53,044 bases of DNA. Source: an uncultured Rhodospirillales bacterium (lineage in GTDB: Bacteria; Pseudomonadota; Alphaproteobacteria; Reyranellales; Reyranellaceae). Shown in pieces: positions 28,299-37,505 of the stretch. The stretch's first letter is position 1. Every line of letters begins with the position of its first letter. The DNA lies in contig CAMFJT010000011.1 of assembly GCA_945957125.1 (NCBI GenBank), positions 1 through 53,044 on the forward strand, given 5' to 3'. A program made the position numbers and the translations under genes. The notes beneath the pieces were generated by a model. The model had not been told where the DNA came from and ran no database searches. It was given only the letters and a program-made list of their open reading frames with translations.

Positions 28299-29600
28299 AT
28301 GCGCAAGATGCATCTGGTGGCCTATCTCAAGACCGGGCCGACCGCGAGCTATGCCAGCGCCTGGCGTCATCCGGCCTCGCCGCTCGACGATATCTGGGAC
28401 GCCGGGCGCTATGAGCACGTCGCGCGCGTGCTGGAGGCGGCGCGCTTCGATGCGGCGTTCTTCGCCGACGGGCTGGGCCTGCCCGACCTCTACAAGAACA
28501 GCTTCGCCGACTTCATCGGCCGCGGCGGCCAGACCAGCCTGCTCGACCCGATGACGGTGCTGCCGCTGATGGCGCGGGTAACGAAGCATCTCGGCCTCGG
28601 CAACACGATCTCGACGACGTTCCTGCCGCCCTTCCAGATCGCGCGCAGCCTGGGCTCGCTCGACCTGCTGAGCGGCGGCCGCGCGGCATGGAACGTCGTC
28701 ACCTCGGCGACCGACTACGAGGCGCGCAACTTCGGGCTGGACGGCGTGCCGCCCAAGGAAGAGCGCTACGACCGCGCCGACGACGTGCTCACGGCATGCT
28801 GCGCGCTGTGGGACTGCTGGGACGCCGACGCGATGGTGATGGATCGCGCCAGCGGCGTGTTCGCCGACGCGGGCAAGATCCGCTACGCCGACCATGTCGG
28901 CCCCTATGTCCGCACGCGCGGCCCGTTGTCGATCCCGCGCAGCCCGCAGGGCCGGCCGGTCATCCTGCAGGCGGGCTCCTCGCCGCGCGGGCGCGAATGC
29001 GCCGCGCGCTGGGCCGACATGATCTTCTGCACGCCGGCGACCAAGACCGATGCGATCGCGTTCCGCGCCGACATGCATGCAAGGCTCGCCGCCCGCGGCC
29101 GCGACCCGGCCGGCTGCGCTATCCTGCCGACGTTGTCGGTCGTGATCGGCGAGACCGAATCGATCGCCCGCGAGAAGGCGGCGTTCCTCGACAGCCTGAT
29201 CGATCCCGAACTGGTGCTGGCCTCCTCCTCGCAACTGCTCGGCGTCGATCTCAGCCGCATCGAGTCGGCGGAGCAGGCCGAGCGCGAGGCCGGCAACCAG
29301 GGCATCGCCGGCTCGCGCGATCGCATGGCGCAGCTCGCCCGCGCCCAGGGCATCAGCTTCGCCGCCGCGGTGCGCAAGCCGCGCGGCCTGCTCGCCGGGA
29401 CGCCCGCGACGATCGCCGACATGATGGAGGACTGGCTCGCCAGCGGCGCCTGCGACGGCTTCGTCCTGCCGCCGACGGTCTTCCCCCTGACCTACGAGGA
29501 ATTCGCCCGCATGGTGACGCCCGAGCTGCAGCGTCGCGGCCTGCTGCGACGCGACTATGCGGGCCGGACGTTGCGCGAGAACCTCGCCGATCCGGGGTGA
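28299..29600 (+). CDS. FMN-dependent monooxygenase, LLM class (NtaA/SnaA/DszA type)
   Basis: About 433 residues, a bacterial luciferase-like TIM barrel. Family blocks include AAFFADGLGLPDLY, TFLPPFQIARSLGSLDLLSGGRAAWNVVTS, ERYDRADD, and the C-terminal CDGFVLPP with ELQRRGLLRRDYAGRTLREN. Such enzymes use FMNH2 from a separate reductase to oxidise chelators, sulfur compounds or dibenzothiophene-like substrates; none can be assigned here and no reductase gene is adjacent. The start is taken at ATG 28299 (MRKMHLVAY), with 28308 possible. It is divergent from dmeR and paralogous to the gene at 32368-33717. Confidence 0.85.
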   Translation: MRKMHLVAYLKTGPTASYASAWRHPASPLDDIWDAGRYEHVARVLEAARFDAAFFADGLGLPDLYKNSFADFIGRGGQTSLLDPMTVLPLMARVTKHLGLGNTISTTFLPPFQIARSLGSLDLLSGGRAAWNVVTSATDYEARNFGLDGVPPKEERYDRADDVLTACCALWDCWDADAMVMDRASGVFADAGKIRYADHVGPYVRTRGPLSIPRSPQGRPVILQAGSSPRGRECAARWADMIFCTPATKTDAIAFRADMHARLAARGRDPAGCAILPTLSVVIGETESIAREKAAFLDSLIDPELVLASSSQLLGVDLSRIESAEQAEREAGNQGIAGSRDRMAQLARAQGISFAAAVRKPRGLLAGTPATIADMMEDWLASGACDGFVLPPTVFPLTYEEFARMVTPELQRRGLLRRDYAGRTLRENLADPG

Positions 29601-29806
29601 GCTCGGCGCCGGCAGCCACAGGTCCCTCGCTGCGCTCTGAGTGTGCGAGCCTCGAGCGGCACGACACCAAGCTGGAATGGAAAGGCGCGGGACCGTCGGG
29701 CGCATCCGCACCGCATCGCGGTGCGCTTGCAATTTCGGCCCGGAATGTGCGTCCCTTCGCACGGCACCGCAGACCGCGGCGACCGAATAGCCTACGAGAG
29801 AGCGTC

Positions 29807-32293
29807 ATGACAGAGGCCAATCGAGCCGGCAAAACGCCGACGCCCCCTGCTTTCCCCGACTTCGGCTCGATCCCGTTTTCGGGCCGGCCGGACGCGATGT
29901 TCGAGCGCCATCTCCTGTCCGATGCCGTGGTCGAGCCGTCCGACGCCTACGACCGCCAGCGCTTCGAGGCGCTCGCCCGTTCCGTGCGCGATCTGCTCGC
30001 CCATCGCTGGATCAGGACCCAGCAGACCTACGACCGGCACAATCCCAAGCGCATCTACTACATGTCGATGGAGTACCTGATCGGCCGGTCGCTGACCAAC
30101 AACGTCACCAACCTGATGCTGCAGCAGCCCATCGAGCGCAGCCTGCTCGAAAGCAACCTCGACTGGTTCGCGCTGGTGGAGCAGGAACCCGATGCCGGGC
30201 TCGGCAACGGCGGACTGGGGCGGCTGGCGGCCTGCTTCCTCGATTCGATGGCGACCATGGAGCTGCCCGCGATGGGCTACGGCCTGCGCTACGAATACGG
30301 CATGTTCCGCCAGTCCATCGACCGCGGCTGGCAGCACGAACATCCGGACAACTGGCTACGGCGCCAGGACCCGTGGGAAATCTCGCGCCGCGGCCAGGCG
30401 GTGGAGGTCACGCTCGGCTGCACCTTCGAGATGCAGCACGGCAACCTGCGGATCATCCCCAACCGGCCCTCGACCCTGATCGGCATTCCCTACGACCGGC
30501 CGGTGGTGGGCTTCGGCGGGCACACGATCAACAGCCTTCGCCTGTGGGGGGCGGCGACACAGGACGATTTCGACCTCCAGGAATTCAGCTCGGGCGAGTT
30601 CGTGGGCGCGCTGGTCGGCAGCATCGCCGCACAGACCCTGACCCGCGTCCTCTATCCCAACGATTCGATCGAGATGGGCCAGTGGCTGCGCTTCGCGCAG
30701 GAGTATTTCCTGGTCGCCTGCTCGCTGGCCGACCTCGTGCGCCGCTTCCGCCGCGACAACCACGACTGGAGCCTGCTGCCCGACAAGGTCGCCATCCAGC
30801 TCAACGATACCCATCCCACCCTGGCGGTGCCGGAGCTGATGCGCATCCTGCTCGACGATGCGCAGCTCGGCTGGGAGCGCTCGTGGGACCTCACGCAGCG
30901 CACGCTCGCCTACACCAACCATACGCTGCTGCCCGAAGCGCTCGAGAAATGGCCGGTGCGCTACTTCGAGCAGATGCTGCCGCGCCATCTCGAGATCATC
31001 CGCGAGATCAACTACCGCTTCCTCGACGACGTGCGCCGCCGCTATCCCGGCGACGAGGACCGTCTCTCGCGCGTGAGCCTGATCGAGGACGGGCCGGAGC
31101 ACCGCGTCCGGATGGCGAACCTGGCGATCGTCGGCACGCACAGCACCAACGGCGTCGCCGCGATCCATTCCGGAATCCTGCGCAGCACGACGGTGCGCGA
31201 GCTGGCCGAGATCTTCCCCGAGCGCTTCAACAACAAGACCAACGGCGTCACGCCGCGGCGCTGGCTGCTGATGGCCAATCCCGCCCTGTCCGGCGCCATC
31301 ACCGACGTCATCGGCGATGGCTGGACGACAGATTTCGCCCGGATCGCCACGCTCAGGCCCGCAGCCGACGACAGCGCCTTCCGCGACGCGTTCCTGCAGG
31401 CCAAGCGCGATGCCAAGCAACGCTTCGCCACCTGGCTGAAAGCGACCTCGGGGCAGGTGGTCGATCCCGACAGCATCTTCGACTGCCAGATCAAGCGTAT
31501 CCACGAATACAAGCGCCAGCTGCTCAACGCGCTGCGCGTCGTGGTGCTGTACAACCGCCTGCGCGCCGATCCGGATCTCGACATGGCGCCGCGCACGTTC
31601 TTCTTCGGCGGCAAGGCAGCGCCGGCCTATCACCTCGCCAAGCTGATCATCAAGTTCATCAACAACCTGGCCGGCACGATCGACGGCGACCCCGTGGTGC
31701 GCGACCGGATAAAGGTCGTCTTCCTCCCGGAATATTGCGTGTCGCTGGCCGAACGGCTGTTGCCGGCGGCCGACGTCTCCAACCAGATCTCGACCGCGGG
31801 CTTCGAGGCCAGCGGCACCAGCAACATGAAGTTCATGATGAACGGGGCGCTGACCCTGGGCACGCGGGACGGCGCCACGATCGAGATGGCGGAGGAAGCC
31901 GGCGAGGAGAACTTCTTCCTGTTCGGCCTCACCGCCCAGCAGGTCGCCGACAGCCGCGGCTGGTACAGCCCGTTCTGGCACTACGAGAACGAGGCCGAGA
32001 CGCGCGAGGCGCTCGACCTGATCGGCAGCAACTTCTTCAGCCAGAACGAGCGCGGCGCGTTCACCTCGCTGCACGACACGCTGTTGAAGTACGGCGACCG
32101 CTTCATGCATCTCGCCGACCTGTCCGCCTATCTCGAGGCCGACCGGGCGACCTGCGCGCTCTATGCCGATCCACAGGCCTGGGCGCGCAAGGCGATCCTC
32201 AACGTCGCCAGCTCCGGCAAGTTCTCCAGCGACCGCACCATCGCGCAATACGCCTCGGAGATCTGGAACGCGAAACCTTGCCCGGTGGCGTAG
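29807..32293 (+). CDS. glgP: Glycogen/maltodextrin phosphorylase
   Basis: An 828-residue family-35 glycosyltransferase, the usual length. It releases glucose-1-phosphate from alpha-1,4-glucans with pyridoxal phosphate as cofactor. The PLP-lysine signature EASGTSNMKFMMNGALTLGT is intact near residue 670. YYMSMEYLIGRSL, EPDAGLGNGGLGRLAACF, QLNDTHP and KRIHEYKRQLLN are also present. The start is ATG at 29807 after GAGAGAG. No other glycogen gene is near; it stands between two luciferase-like monooxygenase genes. The 206-bp upstream spacer includes a decayed palindrome around 29622-29660. Confidence 0.96.
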   Translation: MTEANRAGKTPTPPAFPDFGSIPFSGRPDAMFERHLLSDAVVEPSDAYDRQRFEALARSVRDLLAHRWIRTQQTYDRHNPKRIYYMSMEYLIGRSLTNNVTNLMLQQPIERSLLESNLDWFALVEQEPDAGLGNGGLGRLAACFLDSMATMELPAMGYGLRYEYGMFRQSIDRGWQHEHPDNWLRRQDPWEISRRGQAVEVTLGCTFEMQHGNLRIIPNRPSTLIGIPYDRPVVGFGGHTINSLRLWGAATQDDFDLQEFSSGEFVGALVGSIAAQTLTRVLYPNDSIEMGQWLRFAQEYFLVACSLADLVRRFRRDNHDWSLLPDKVAIQLNDTHPTLAVPELMRILLDDAQLGWERSWDLTQRTLAYTNHTLLPEALEKWPVRYFEQMLPRHLEIIREINYRFLDDVRRRYPGDEDRLSRVSLIEDGPEHRVRMANLAIVGTHSTNGVAAIHSGILRSTTVRELAEIFPERFNNKTNGVTPRRWLLMANPALSGAITDVIGDGWTTDFARIATLRPAADDSAFRDAFLQAKRDAKQRFATWLKATSGQVVDPDSIFDCQIKRIHEYKRQLLNALRVVVLYNRLRADPDLDMAPRTFFFGGKAAPAYHLAKLIIKFINNLAGTIDGDPVVRDRIKVVFLPEYCVSLAERLLPAADVSNQISTAGFEASGTSNMKFMMNGALTLGTRDGATIEMAEEAGEENFFLFGLTAQQVADSRGWYSPFWHYENEAETREALDLIGSNFFSQNERGAFTSLHDTLLKYGDRFMHLADLSAYLEADRATCALYADPQAWARKAILNVASSGKFSSDRTIAQYASEIWNAKPCPVA

Positions 32294-32367
32294 GTGGAAA
32301 AAGCGCAAACCCTCCCTCATGCTCCTCTCCCCCGGCAGCGGGAGAGGAGCATGAAAGAGGTAGAGGG

Positions 32368-33717
32368 ATGATGGTGCTCGGGTTCACCGGCGGTGCGTTG
32401 GGCGGGCATCTTGCCGGGTGGCGGCACAGGGACGCGTTTCCCACGACGGCCATGCAGCTCTCCTGCATGGTCGAGATGGCGAAGATCGCCGAGCGGGGCG
32501 GGCTCGACCTGATGTTCCTCGCCGACGGCAACGGCGTGCGCCAGATGGACAGGCCCGCCTTGTTCGCCGCCAACAGCCCGTCCGATCGGCCGGCGGTGTT
32601 CGAGCCGGTCACGCTGTTCGCCGCCGTGGCGCAGCACACGAGCCGGATCGGCCTGGTGGCGACGGCGACCACCAGCTTCGAGGAGCCGTTCACGCTGGCG
32701 CGCAAGTTCGCCTCGCTCGATCACCTGAGCGGCGGCCGGGCGGGCTGGAACCTGGTGACGACGCAATATGTCGAGGACGCCAAGAACTTCGGCCGCGACG
32801 AGCATTTCGGCCGCGCCGAGCGCTACGAGCGTGCGCGGGAGAGCCTCGACGTGGTGCGCAAGCTGTGGGACTCGTGGGCGACCGACGCCTTCCTCGAGGA
32901 CAAGGCGAGCGGCCGCTATCTCGATCCGGCCCGGGTGCGGCTCGCCAACCATCGCGGCACGCATTTCGCGGTCAAGGGACCGCTCAACGTCGCCCGCACG
33001 CCGCAAGGCCAGCCGGTGGTCTTCATGGCCGGCCAGTCGGACGCCGGCAAGGAGCTGGCGGCCTATGGCGGCGAGGGCCTGTTCGGCACCGCCAGCAGCA
33101 AGGCCGACGCGCAGCGCGAATATGCCGACATCAAAGGGCGGATGGCGAAGTACGGCCGGCCGACCGATGCACTGAAGATCCTGCCGGCGCTGAGCGTGTT
33201 CGTCGGCCGCACCGCCGCCGAGGCCGATGCGCTGTTCGAGGAGCTGCAGGCGCTGATCCCGCCTCCCCTCGCCGTCAGCTATCTCTCCAAGCTGGTCGGC
33301 TTCGACGTGAGCGAGGCGCCGCTCGACGGACCGATGCCGGAGAGCCCGGGCGAGAGCCTCGGCGGCACCGCGATCGGCCGCTCCGTGGTCGAGATGGCGC
33401 GGCGCGAGGGGCTCAGCGTGCGCGAGACCTGCGCGCGCGTGCTGCCGTCGATGGGCGGCAACATGGTGAAGGGCGATCCGCGCCAGGTCGCCGACTTCCT
33501 GGAAGACTGGTACACGGGCAAGGCCTGCGACGGCTTCATGCTGTCGATGCCGGTCCAGCCGCGCAGCCTGCGCGACTTCGTCGAGCTGGTCGTGCCCGAG
33601 CTGCAGCGGCGCGGGCTGCGTCCGCCGCACTATCGTGGATCGACGTTGCGCGACAACATGGGCCTCGCGCGGCCGGCCGATCCCTTCGAGAGCGCACAAT
33701 CGGAGGCTTCGTCATGA
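32368..33717 (+). CDS. FMN-dependent monooxygenase, LLM class (NtaA/SnaA/DszA type)
   Basis: A 449-residue luciferase-like monooxygenase. Diagnostic blocks are LDLMFLADGNG, LARKFASLDHLSGGRAGWNLVTT, ERYERARE, and the C-terminal CDGFMLS with ELQRRGLRPPHYRGSTLRDN. It is a paralogue of 28299-29600 by layout and by the shared C-terminus. Two ATGs are in line (32368, 32371) after AGAGGTAGAGGG. Its TGA overlaps the ATG of the next gene (ATGA), so the pair is coupled. Confidence 0.87.
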   Translation: MMVLGFTGGALGGHLAGWRHRDAFPTTAMQLSCMVEMAKIAERGGLDLMFLADGNGVRQMDRPALFAANSPSDRPAVFEPVTLFAAVAQHTSRIGLVATATTSFEEPFTLARKFASLDHLSGGRAGWNLVTTQYVEDAKNFGRDEHFGRAERYERARESLDVVRKLWDSWATDAFLEDKASGRYLDPARVRLANHRGTHFAVKGPLNVARTPQGQPVVFMAGQSDAGKELAAYGGEGLFGTASSKADAQREYADIKGRMAKYGRPTDALKILPALSVFVGRTAAEADALFEELQALIPPPLAVSYLSKLVGFDVSEAPLDGPMPESPGESLGGTAIGRSVVEMARREGLSVRETCARVLPSMGGNMVKGDPRQVADFLEDWYTGKACDGFMLSMPVQPRSLRDFVELVVPELQRRGLRPPHYRGSTLRDNMGLARPADPFESAQSEASS

Positions 33718-34370
33718 CCTTCTCCATCGCCGGACGATGCGCGCGCACCGGCATGCTGGGCGCCGTCGTCACCACCTCCTCGATGGCGGTCGGCAGCCGT
33801 TGCGCCTATGCGACGGCGGGCGTCGGCGCGGCGCTGACGCAGCACCGCACCGATCCGCGGCTGGGACCGAAGATGCTCGAGCGGCTGGCGCAGGGCGCCT
33901 CGCCCGAGTCGATCGTGCGCGATCTCGAAGCGAACGAGCCGGGCATCGGCTGGCGCCAGCTCGCCGTCATCGGCGCGGATGGAACGGCCGCGTTCCTGAA
34001 CGGCGATCGGATCAGCTCGATCGCCAAGGGCCGGGTCGGGCGCGATTGCGTGGCGATCGGCAACATCCTGCGCACGACCGAGGTGGTCGATGCGATGGTC
34101 GAGACGTTCGAGGCCAACGCCGCCCAGCCGCTGGCCGAGCGGCTGGTGCGCTGCATCGAGGCCGGCGAGGCGGCCGGCGGCGAGCTGAAGCAGGTGAAGT
34201 CCGCCGGCCTCGTGGTCGCGCACGAGGAAAGCTTCCCGTATGTCGACCTGCGCGTCGACCTCGACGCCCAGCCGCTCGTGCAGCTCCGCTTCCTGTGGGA
34301 GCTCTACCAGCCCACCGCCGAAGCCTACGTCATCCGCGCCGTCGACCCCGACGCCGCCCCGCCGCCGTGA
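33714..34370 (+). CDS. DUF1028 family protein
   Basis: 218 residues of the DUF1028 family, an Ntn-hydrolase-like fold often found near peptidases and amide hydrolases. The opening TFSIAGRCARTGMLGAVVTTSSMAVGSRC and the GVGAALTQHRTDPRLGPKMLE block are characteristic. No biochemical role is established for the family. Coupled by a 4-base overlap to the monooxygenase, it may process the product or substrate of that enzyme (inference). Confidence 0.8.
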   Translation: MTFSIAGRCARTGMLGAVVTTSSMAVGSRCAYATAGVGAALTQHRTDPRLGPKMLERLAQGASPESIVRDLEANEPGIGWRQLAVIGADGTAAFLNGDRISSIAKGRVGRDCVAIGNILRTTEVVDAMVETFEANAAQPLAERLVRCIEAGEAAGGELKQVKSAGLVVAHEESFPYVDLRVDLDAQPLVQLRFLWELYQPTAEAYVIRAVDPDAAPPP

Positions 34371-34372
34371 GT

Positions 34373-34422
34373 GTCTTGCGCTGGGGGCGCGCCACTGGAG
34401 TGGCGCGCCCCCAGCGCAAGAC
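34373..34422. terminator. Perfect 24-bp-arm palindrome between convergent genes (family D)
   Basis: Arms of 24 bases (beginning GTCTTGCGCTGGGGGCGCG) pair perfectly around a 2-base centre, filling nearly the whole 54-bp gap between the stops of the DUF1028 and PcaB-like genes. It could end transcription from both sides. There is no T-tract. Confidence 0.7.
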
Positions 34423-34424
34423 GC

Positions 34425-35738
34425 CTATCTCTTAGGCGCGGCGGAGCGCAGGTCGGCGAGCAGGCGGTCGACGAATTTCGGCGAGTAGCCGAGCATCGCC
34501 TTCGGGTCGTTGAGCTCGGCCTGCAATTGGCCGAGCGCCTCGACGAACGAGCCGCCCTTCGCCAGCGCCTTCTCGACCAGCGCGCCGGCCTTGTCCTTGC
34601 CCATCGTCTCGGCCAGCAGGAAGGTCGCGCGCTCGGCCAGCACCGCGCCGTTGGTGGCGTCGAGATTGGCCTGCATGCGATCGGCGAAGACGGTGAGGTC
34701 GGGCGCGACCTCGGCCACGCTCTCGACCGCCGAGCCGAGCGCTTCGAGCAGGCCGGCGAGGGTCGGCCATTCGGCCTGCCAGCCGCCCAGCGCGCGCTCG
34801 TTCTCCTGCGGCAGGTTGGCGACGATGGTGGCGGCAAGCGGCGCGGTGCGCGCGGCGGCGATCAGCGCGAGGCCCGCGCCGACCGGGTTGCGCTTGTGCG
34901 GCATGGTCGAGGAGCTGCCCCGGCCCGGCCCCGACGGCTCGGCGACCTCCTGCAGCTCGTACTGCATCATCAGCGCGATGTCCCTGGCCGCCTTGCCCAG
35001 CGCGCCGGCGACCAGCGCGGCATCCTGGGCGAAGGCCGCGATGCGGACCCGTTGCGCGAACCACGGCGCAGGCGGCAGCGCGAGGCCCAGCCCCTTCGCG
35101 AGCGCCTTCATCACCGGCTCGGCCTTCCTGCCGAGGGCCGAGAGCGAGCCCGACGCGCCGCCGAACTGCAGGATCTGCGTTTCCGCGTAGCTCGCTTCGA
35201 GCCGGCGCGTCGCGCGATCGATGTCGGAGGCCCAGCCGGCGACCTTCTGGCCGAAGGCGAGCGGCGTGGCGGGCTGCATCAGCGTGCGGCCCATCATCGG
35301 CGTGGCGCGGTGGCGACGCGCGAGCTTCGCGAACGCCGCCACGATGCCGTGCAGGGCGGCGATCAGCGGCGGCACCGCCTCGGCGAGCTGCAGCACCATC
35401 GCGGTGTCGATCACGTCCTGGCTGGTGGCGCCCCAATGGACGTACGCCGCCGCTTCCTCGTCGCGCCGGCGGACCTCGGCGGTCAGCGCCTTCACGACCG
35501 CGACGGTGAGCGTGATGCTGCGCCGCGCGACCGGGACCAGCGCGGCGGGATCGTAGAGCGCGGCATCGCAGGCCGCGGCGATGATCGCGGCGTGCTTCTT
35601 CGGGATCAGGCCGGCGCGCGCGACGGCGTGCGCCAGCTCCGCCTCGAAGCGCAGCATGTGGCGCAGGGTCGCCTCGTCCGAGAAAGCCTCGGCGACCTTG
35701 GTCGAGGCGTTGAGGGCATTCACCAGACGGCCGGACAT
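34425..35738 (-). CDS. pcaB: 3-carboxy-cis,cis-muconate cycloisomerase-like lyase
   Basis: 437 residues of the fumarase/aspartase superfamily, close to PcaB in length. The signature GRGSSSTMPHKRNPVGAGL carries the catalytic Ser loop, and the upstream blocks YVHWGATSQDVIDTAMVLQL and RTLMQPATPLAFGQKVAGW fit PcaB better than adenylosuccinate lyase. PcaB cyclises carboxymuconate in the protocatechuate branch of the beta-ketoadipate pathway. No other pca gene is adjacent, so a related lyase activity remains possible. Confidence 0.75.
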   Translation of the reverse strand: MSGRLVNALNASTKVAEAFSDEATLRHMLRFEAELAHAVARAGLIPKKHAAIIAAACDAALYDPAALVPVARRSITLTVAVVKALTAEVRRRDEEAAAYVHWGATSQDVIDTAMVLQLAEAVPPLIAALHGIVAAFAKLARRHRATPMMGRTLMQPATPLAFGQKVAGWASDIDRATRRLEASYAETQILQFGGASGSLSALGRKAEPVMKALAKGLGLALPPAPWFAQRVRIAAFAQDAALVAGALGKAARDIALMMQYELQEVAEPSGPGRGSSSTMPHKRNPVGAGLALIAAARTAPLAATIVANLPQENERALGGWQAEWPTLAGLLEALGSAVESVAEVAPDLTVFADRMQANLDATNGAVLAERATFLLAETMGKDKAGALVEKALAKGGSFVEALGQLQAELNDPKAMLGYSPKFVDRLLADLRSAAPKR

Positions 35739-35802
35739 TGGCGCTCACGAAGTCGTTGCGAAGAGGCCGGACTGTGCGCGCTTCGAATCCCGAATCAAAG
35801 CC

Positions 35803-35824
35803 CCTCCCCCGAAGACGGGGGAGG
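35803..35824. repeat. Half of a family-A palindrome
   Basis: CCTCCCCCGAAGACGGGGGAGG matches the outer hairpin of the family-A elements; the rest of the element is absent. It is located in the 95-bp gap upstream of the PcaB-like gene and at the 3' end of the GlcG/HbpS gene. Confidence 0.6.
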
Positions 35825-35833
35825 AGGATCTGT

Positions 35834-36229
35834 CTAGAGCCTCTCGACTCCCGCGCGGGCGCAATCCTCGTCTTCCTGCGCCGTGCCGCCGCCGACGCCG
35901 CAGGCACCGACCAGCACGCCGTCGCGGAAGATCGGCACGGCGCCCTGGCCGTAGAACATGTGGCTGCCTTCGGCCGCGGCGATGCCGCGCAAGGTCGGAT
36001 GATCGGCGCGCGCCGTCAGCTCGCCGCTCGGCCGTCCGAAGGCGGCCGAGGCGATGGCCTTGCCCTGGCTGCCGAACGAGCCCGCCCACATCGCACCGTC
36101 CATGCGCTGGAAGGCGAGCAGCCGTCCGCCGGCGTCGCACACCGCGATGTTCATCTTCGCGCCGATCTGCTCGGCCTTCCCGATCGCCCCGGCGATCACG
36201 CGGTTGGCCTCCGCGAGGGTGAGCGTCAT
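35834..36229 (-). CDS. GlcG/HbpS family heme-binding-like protein
   Basis: 131 residues, the standard single-domain length. Motifs: LTLAEANRVIAGAI, NIAVCDAGGRLLAFQRMDGA, SQGKAIASAAFGRPS, and the C-terminal VGACGVGGGTAQEDEDCARAG. Family members include the glycolate-locus GlcG and the extracellular heme-binding HbpS; this one has no signal peptide. The start is ATG at 36229 after AAAGGAA. It lies 37 bp downstream of the LVIVD gene on the same strand, so they are probably cotranscribed. Confidence 0.85.
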   Translation of the reverse strand: MTLTLAEANRVIAGAIGKAEQIGAKMNIAVCDAGGRLLAFQRMDGAMWAGSFGSQGKAIASAAFGRPSGELTARADHPTLRGIAAAEGSHMFYGQGAVPIFRDGVLVGACGVGGGTAQEDEDCARAGVERL

Positions 36230-36266
36230 GCGGTCGTTCCTTTCGATTGGAGTGCCGGGAGCGACC

Positions 36267-37391
36267 TTACACGCGCTCGAGGATGGACAGGCCGCGGTTG
36301 CGGTCGATCAGGTAGATCAGGCCGCGATGGTCGACATAGACGTCGTTGCTGCAGACACGCCGGGCGCCCGGCGGCACGTCCGGCATCCACCAGGCGGCCT
36401 GCTTCATCGCCAGGGGATTGGCGATGTCGATCACCCGCAAGCCGTTGGCGAACCAGGCGGCGGGAACCTCGTTGCCGACGATGGTCTCGACCGGCTGGTG
36501 GCAGGCCGTCATCAGCGGCGTCTCGACCCCGACCAGCTCGGGGAGCTGGAAGCAGCCGACGGGCACCGGCCGCGTCTCGTCGGTGATGTTCACCATCCAC
36601 AGCGCGGCCGGCAGCTCGGGCGAGAGCGCGGGATCGAGCGGCTGCACGTGCTCGTCGGCGACCAGCATCCAGCGATGGCCGGCGATCGGCACGTCGATCG
36701 GCACCAGGCTGTGCGTCGGCCAGCCGAACGGCGGGCTCCAGTCGAGATGCGAGACCAGCTTCGGCCGGCTCATGTCGGCGATGTCGAGAATGACGCCGCC
36801 GCCGTACCAGTAGCTGACATAGAGCCGGTCGCCGCGCCGGATCGGATGGTGGCAGCGATGGTTCTTCGCCTTCCAGCCCGGCGTCTCGCCGCCGGCCGTC
36901 CACTGGCCTTCCATCCACCAGCGGCCGACCTCCTCGGGCTTCGTCGGATCCTTCAGGTCGAGGATCATGACGATGGTGCCGACATAGCCTTCCTGCTCGG
37001 TCGAGATGTAGGCGTAGCGCCCGTCGAAGGTGAAGCGATGCACGCCGGAGCCGGCGCACGCCCAGTGGCAGATGTCGCGCGGGGCGTCCGGCCGGCTCAC
37101 GTCGAAGATGCGCAACCCGACGAAATCGCCCGCCGGCCTGTCGCCGCGCGTGCGTTCGCGATTGGTGAGCATGAGGCCGTTCGCCACCCGCACCTTGTGC
37201 GAATGCAGTCCCGGCGGAATGTCGATCGACGCGACCAGCCGCGGGTTGGCCGGATCGGCCACGTCGAGCACCGACGTGCCGTGCGGCGGGTCCATGTGCC
37301 CGACATAGGCGTGGTTGCCGTCGAGGACGACCTGTCCGCCGCCGGGGATATCGACCCAGGCCACCTCGCGAATGCCGGAACCCTGCGCCAT
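36267..37391 (-). CDS. LVIVD-repeat beta-propeller protein
   Basis: A 374-residue soluble protein with repeated strand motifs of the LVIVD type (GTSVLDVADPANPRLVAS, LRIFDVSRPDAPRDI, VMILDLKDPTKPEEVG, VILDIADMSRPKLVS, LRVIDIANPLAMK), spaced as expected for a beta-propeller. There is no signal peptide and no catalytic motif. The function of such proteins is unknown. The start is ATG at 37391 with AAGGAAG upstream. Likely operon with the GlcG/HbpS gene; divergent from an SDR. Confidence 0.75.
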   Translation of the reverse strand: MAQGSGIREVAWVDIPGGGQVVLDGNHAYVGHMDPPHGTSVLDVADPANPRLVASIDIPPGLHSHKVRVANGLMLTNRERTRGDRPAGDFVGLRIFDVSRPDAPRDICHWACAGSGVHRFTFDGRYAYISTEQEGYVGTIVMILDLKDPTKPEEVGRWWMEGQWTAGGETPGWKAKNHRCHHPIRRGDRLYVSYWYGGGVILDIADMSRPKLVSHLDWSPPFGWPTHSLVPIDVPIAGHRWMLVADEHVQPLDPALSPELPAALWMVNITDETRPVPVGCFQLPELVGVETPLMTACHQPVETIVGNEVPAAWFANGLRVIDIANPLAMKQAAWWMPDVPPGARRVCSNDVYVDHRGLIYLIDRNRGLSILERV

Positions 37392-37505
37392 GGCATCTTC
37401 CTTCCGCTCTCCGGGTGCGGCGATCTTGCGGCGCGCCCGGCTTCATTGCAATTGCGGCGGGGCGCGCGAGAATGAGACGACAGTCGGAGACTACGGGAGC
37501 ACGAG

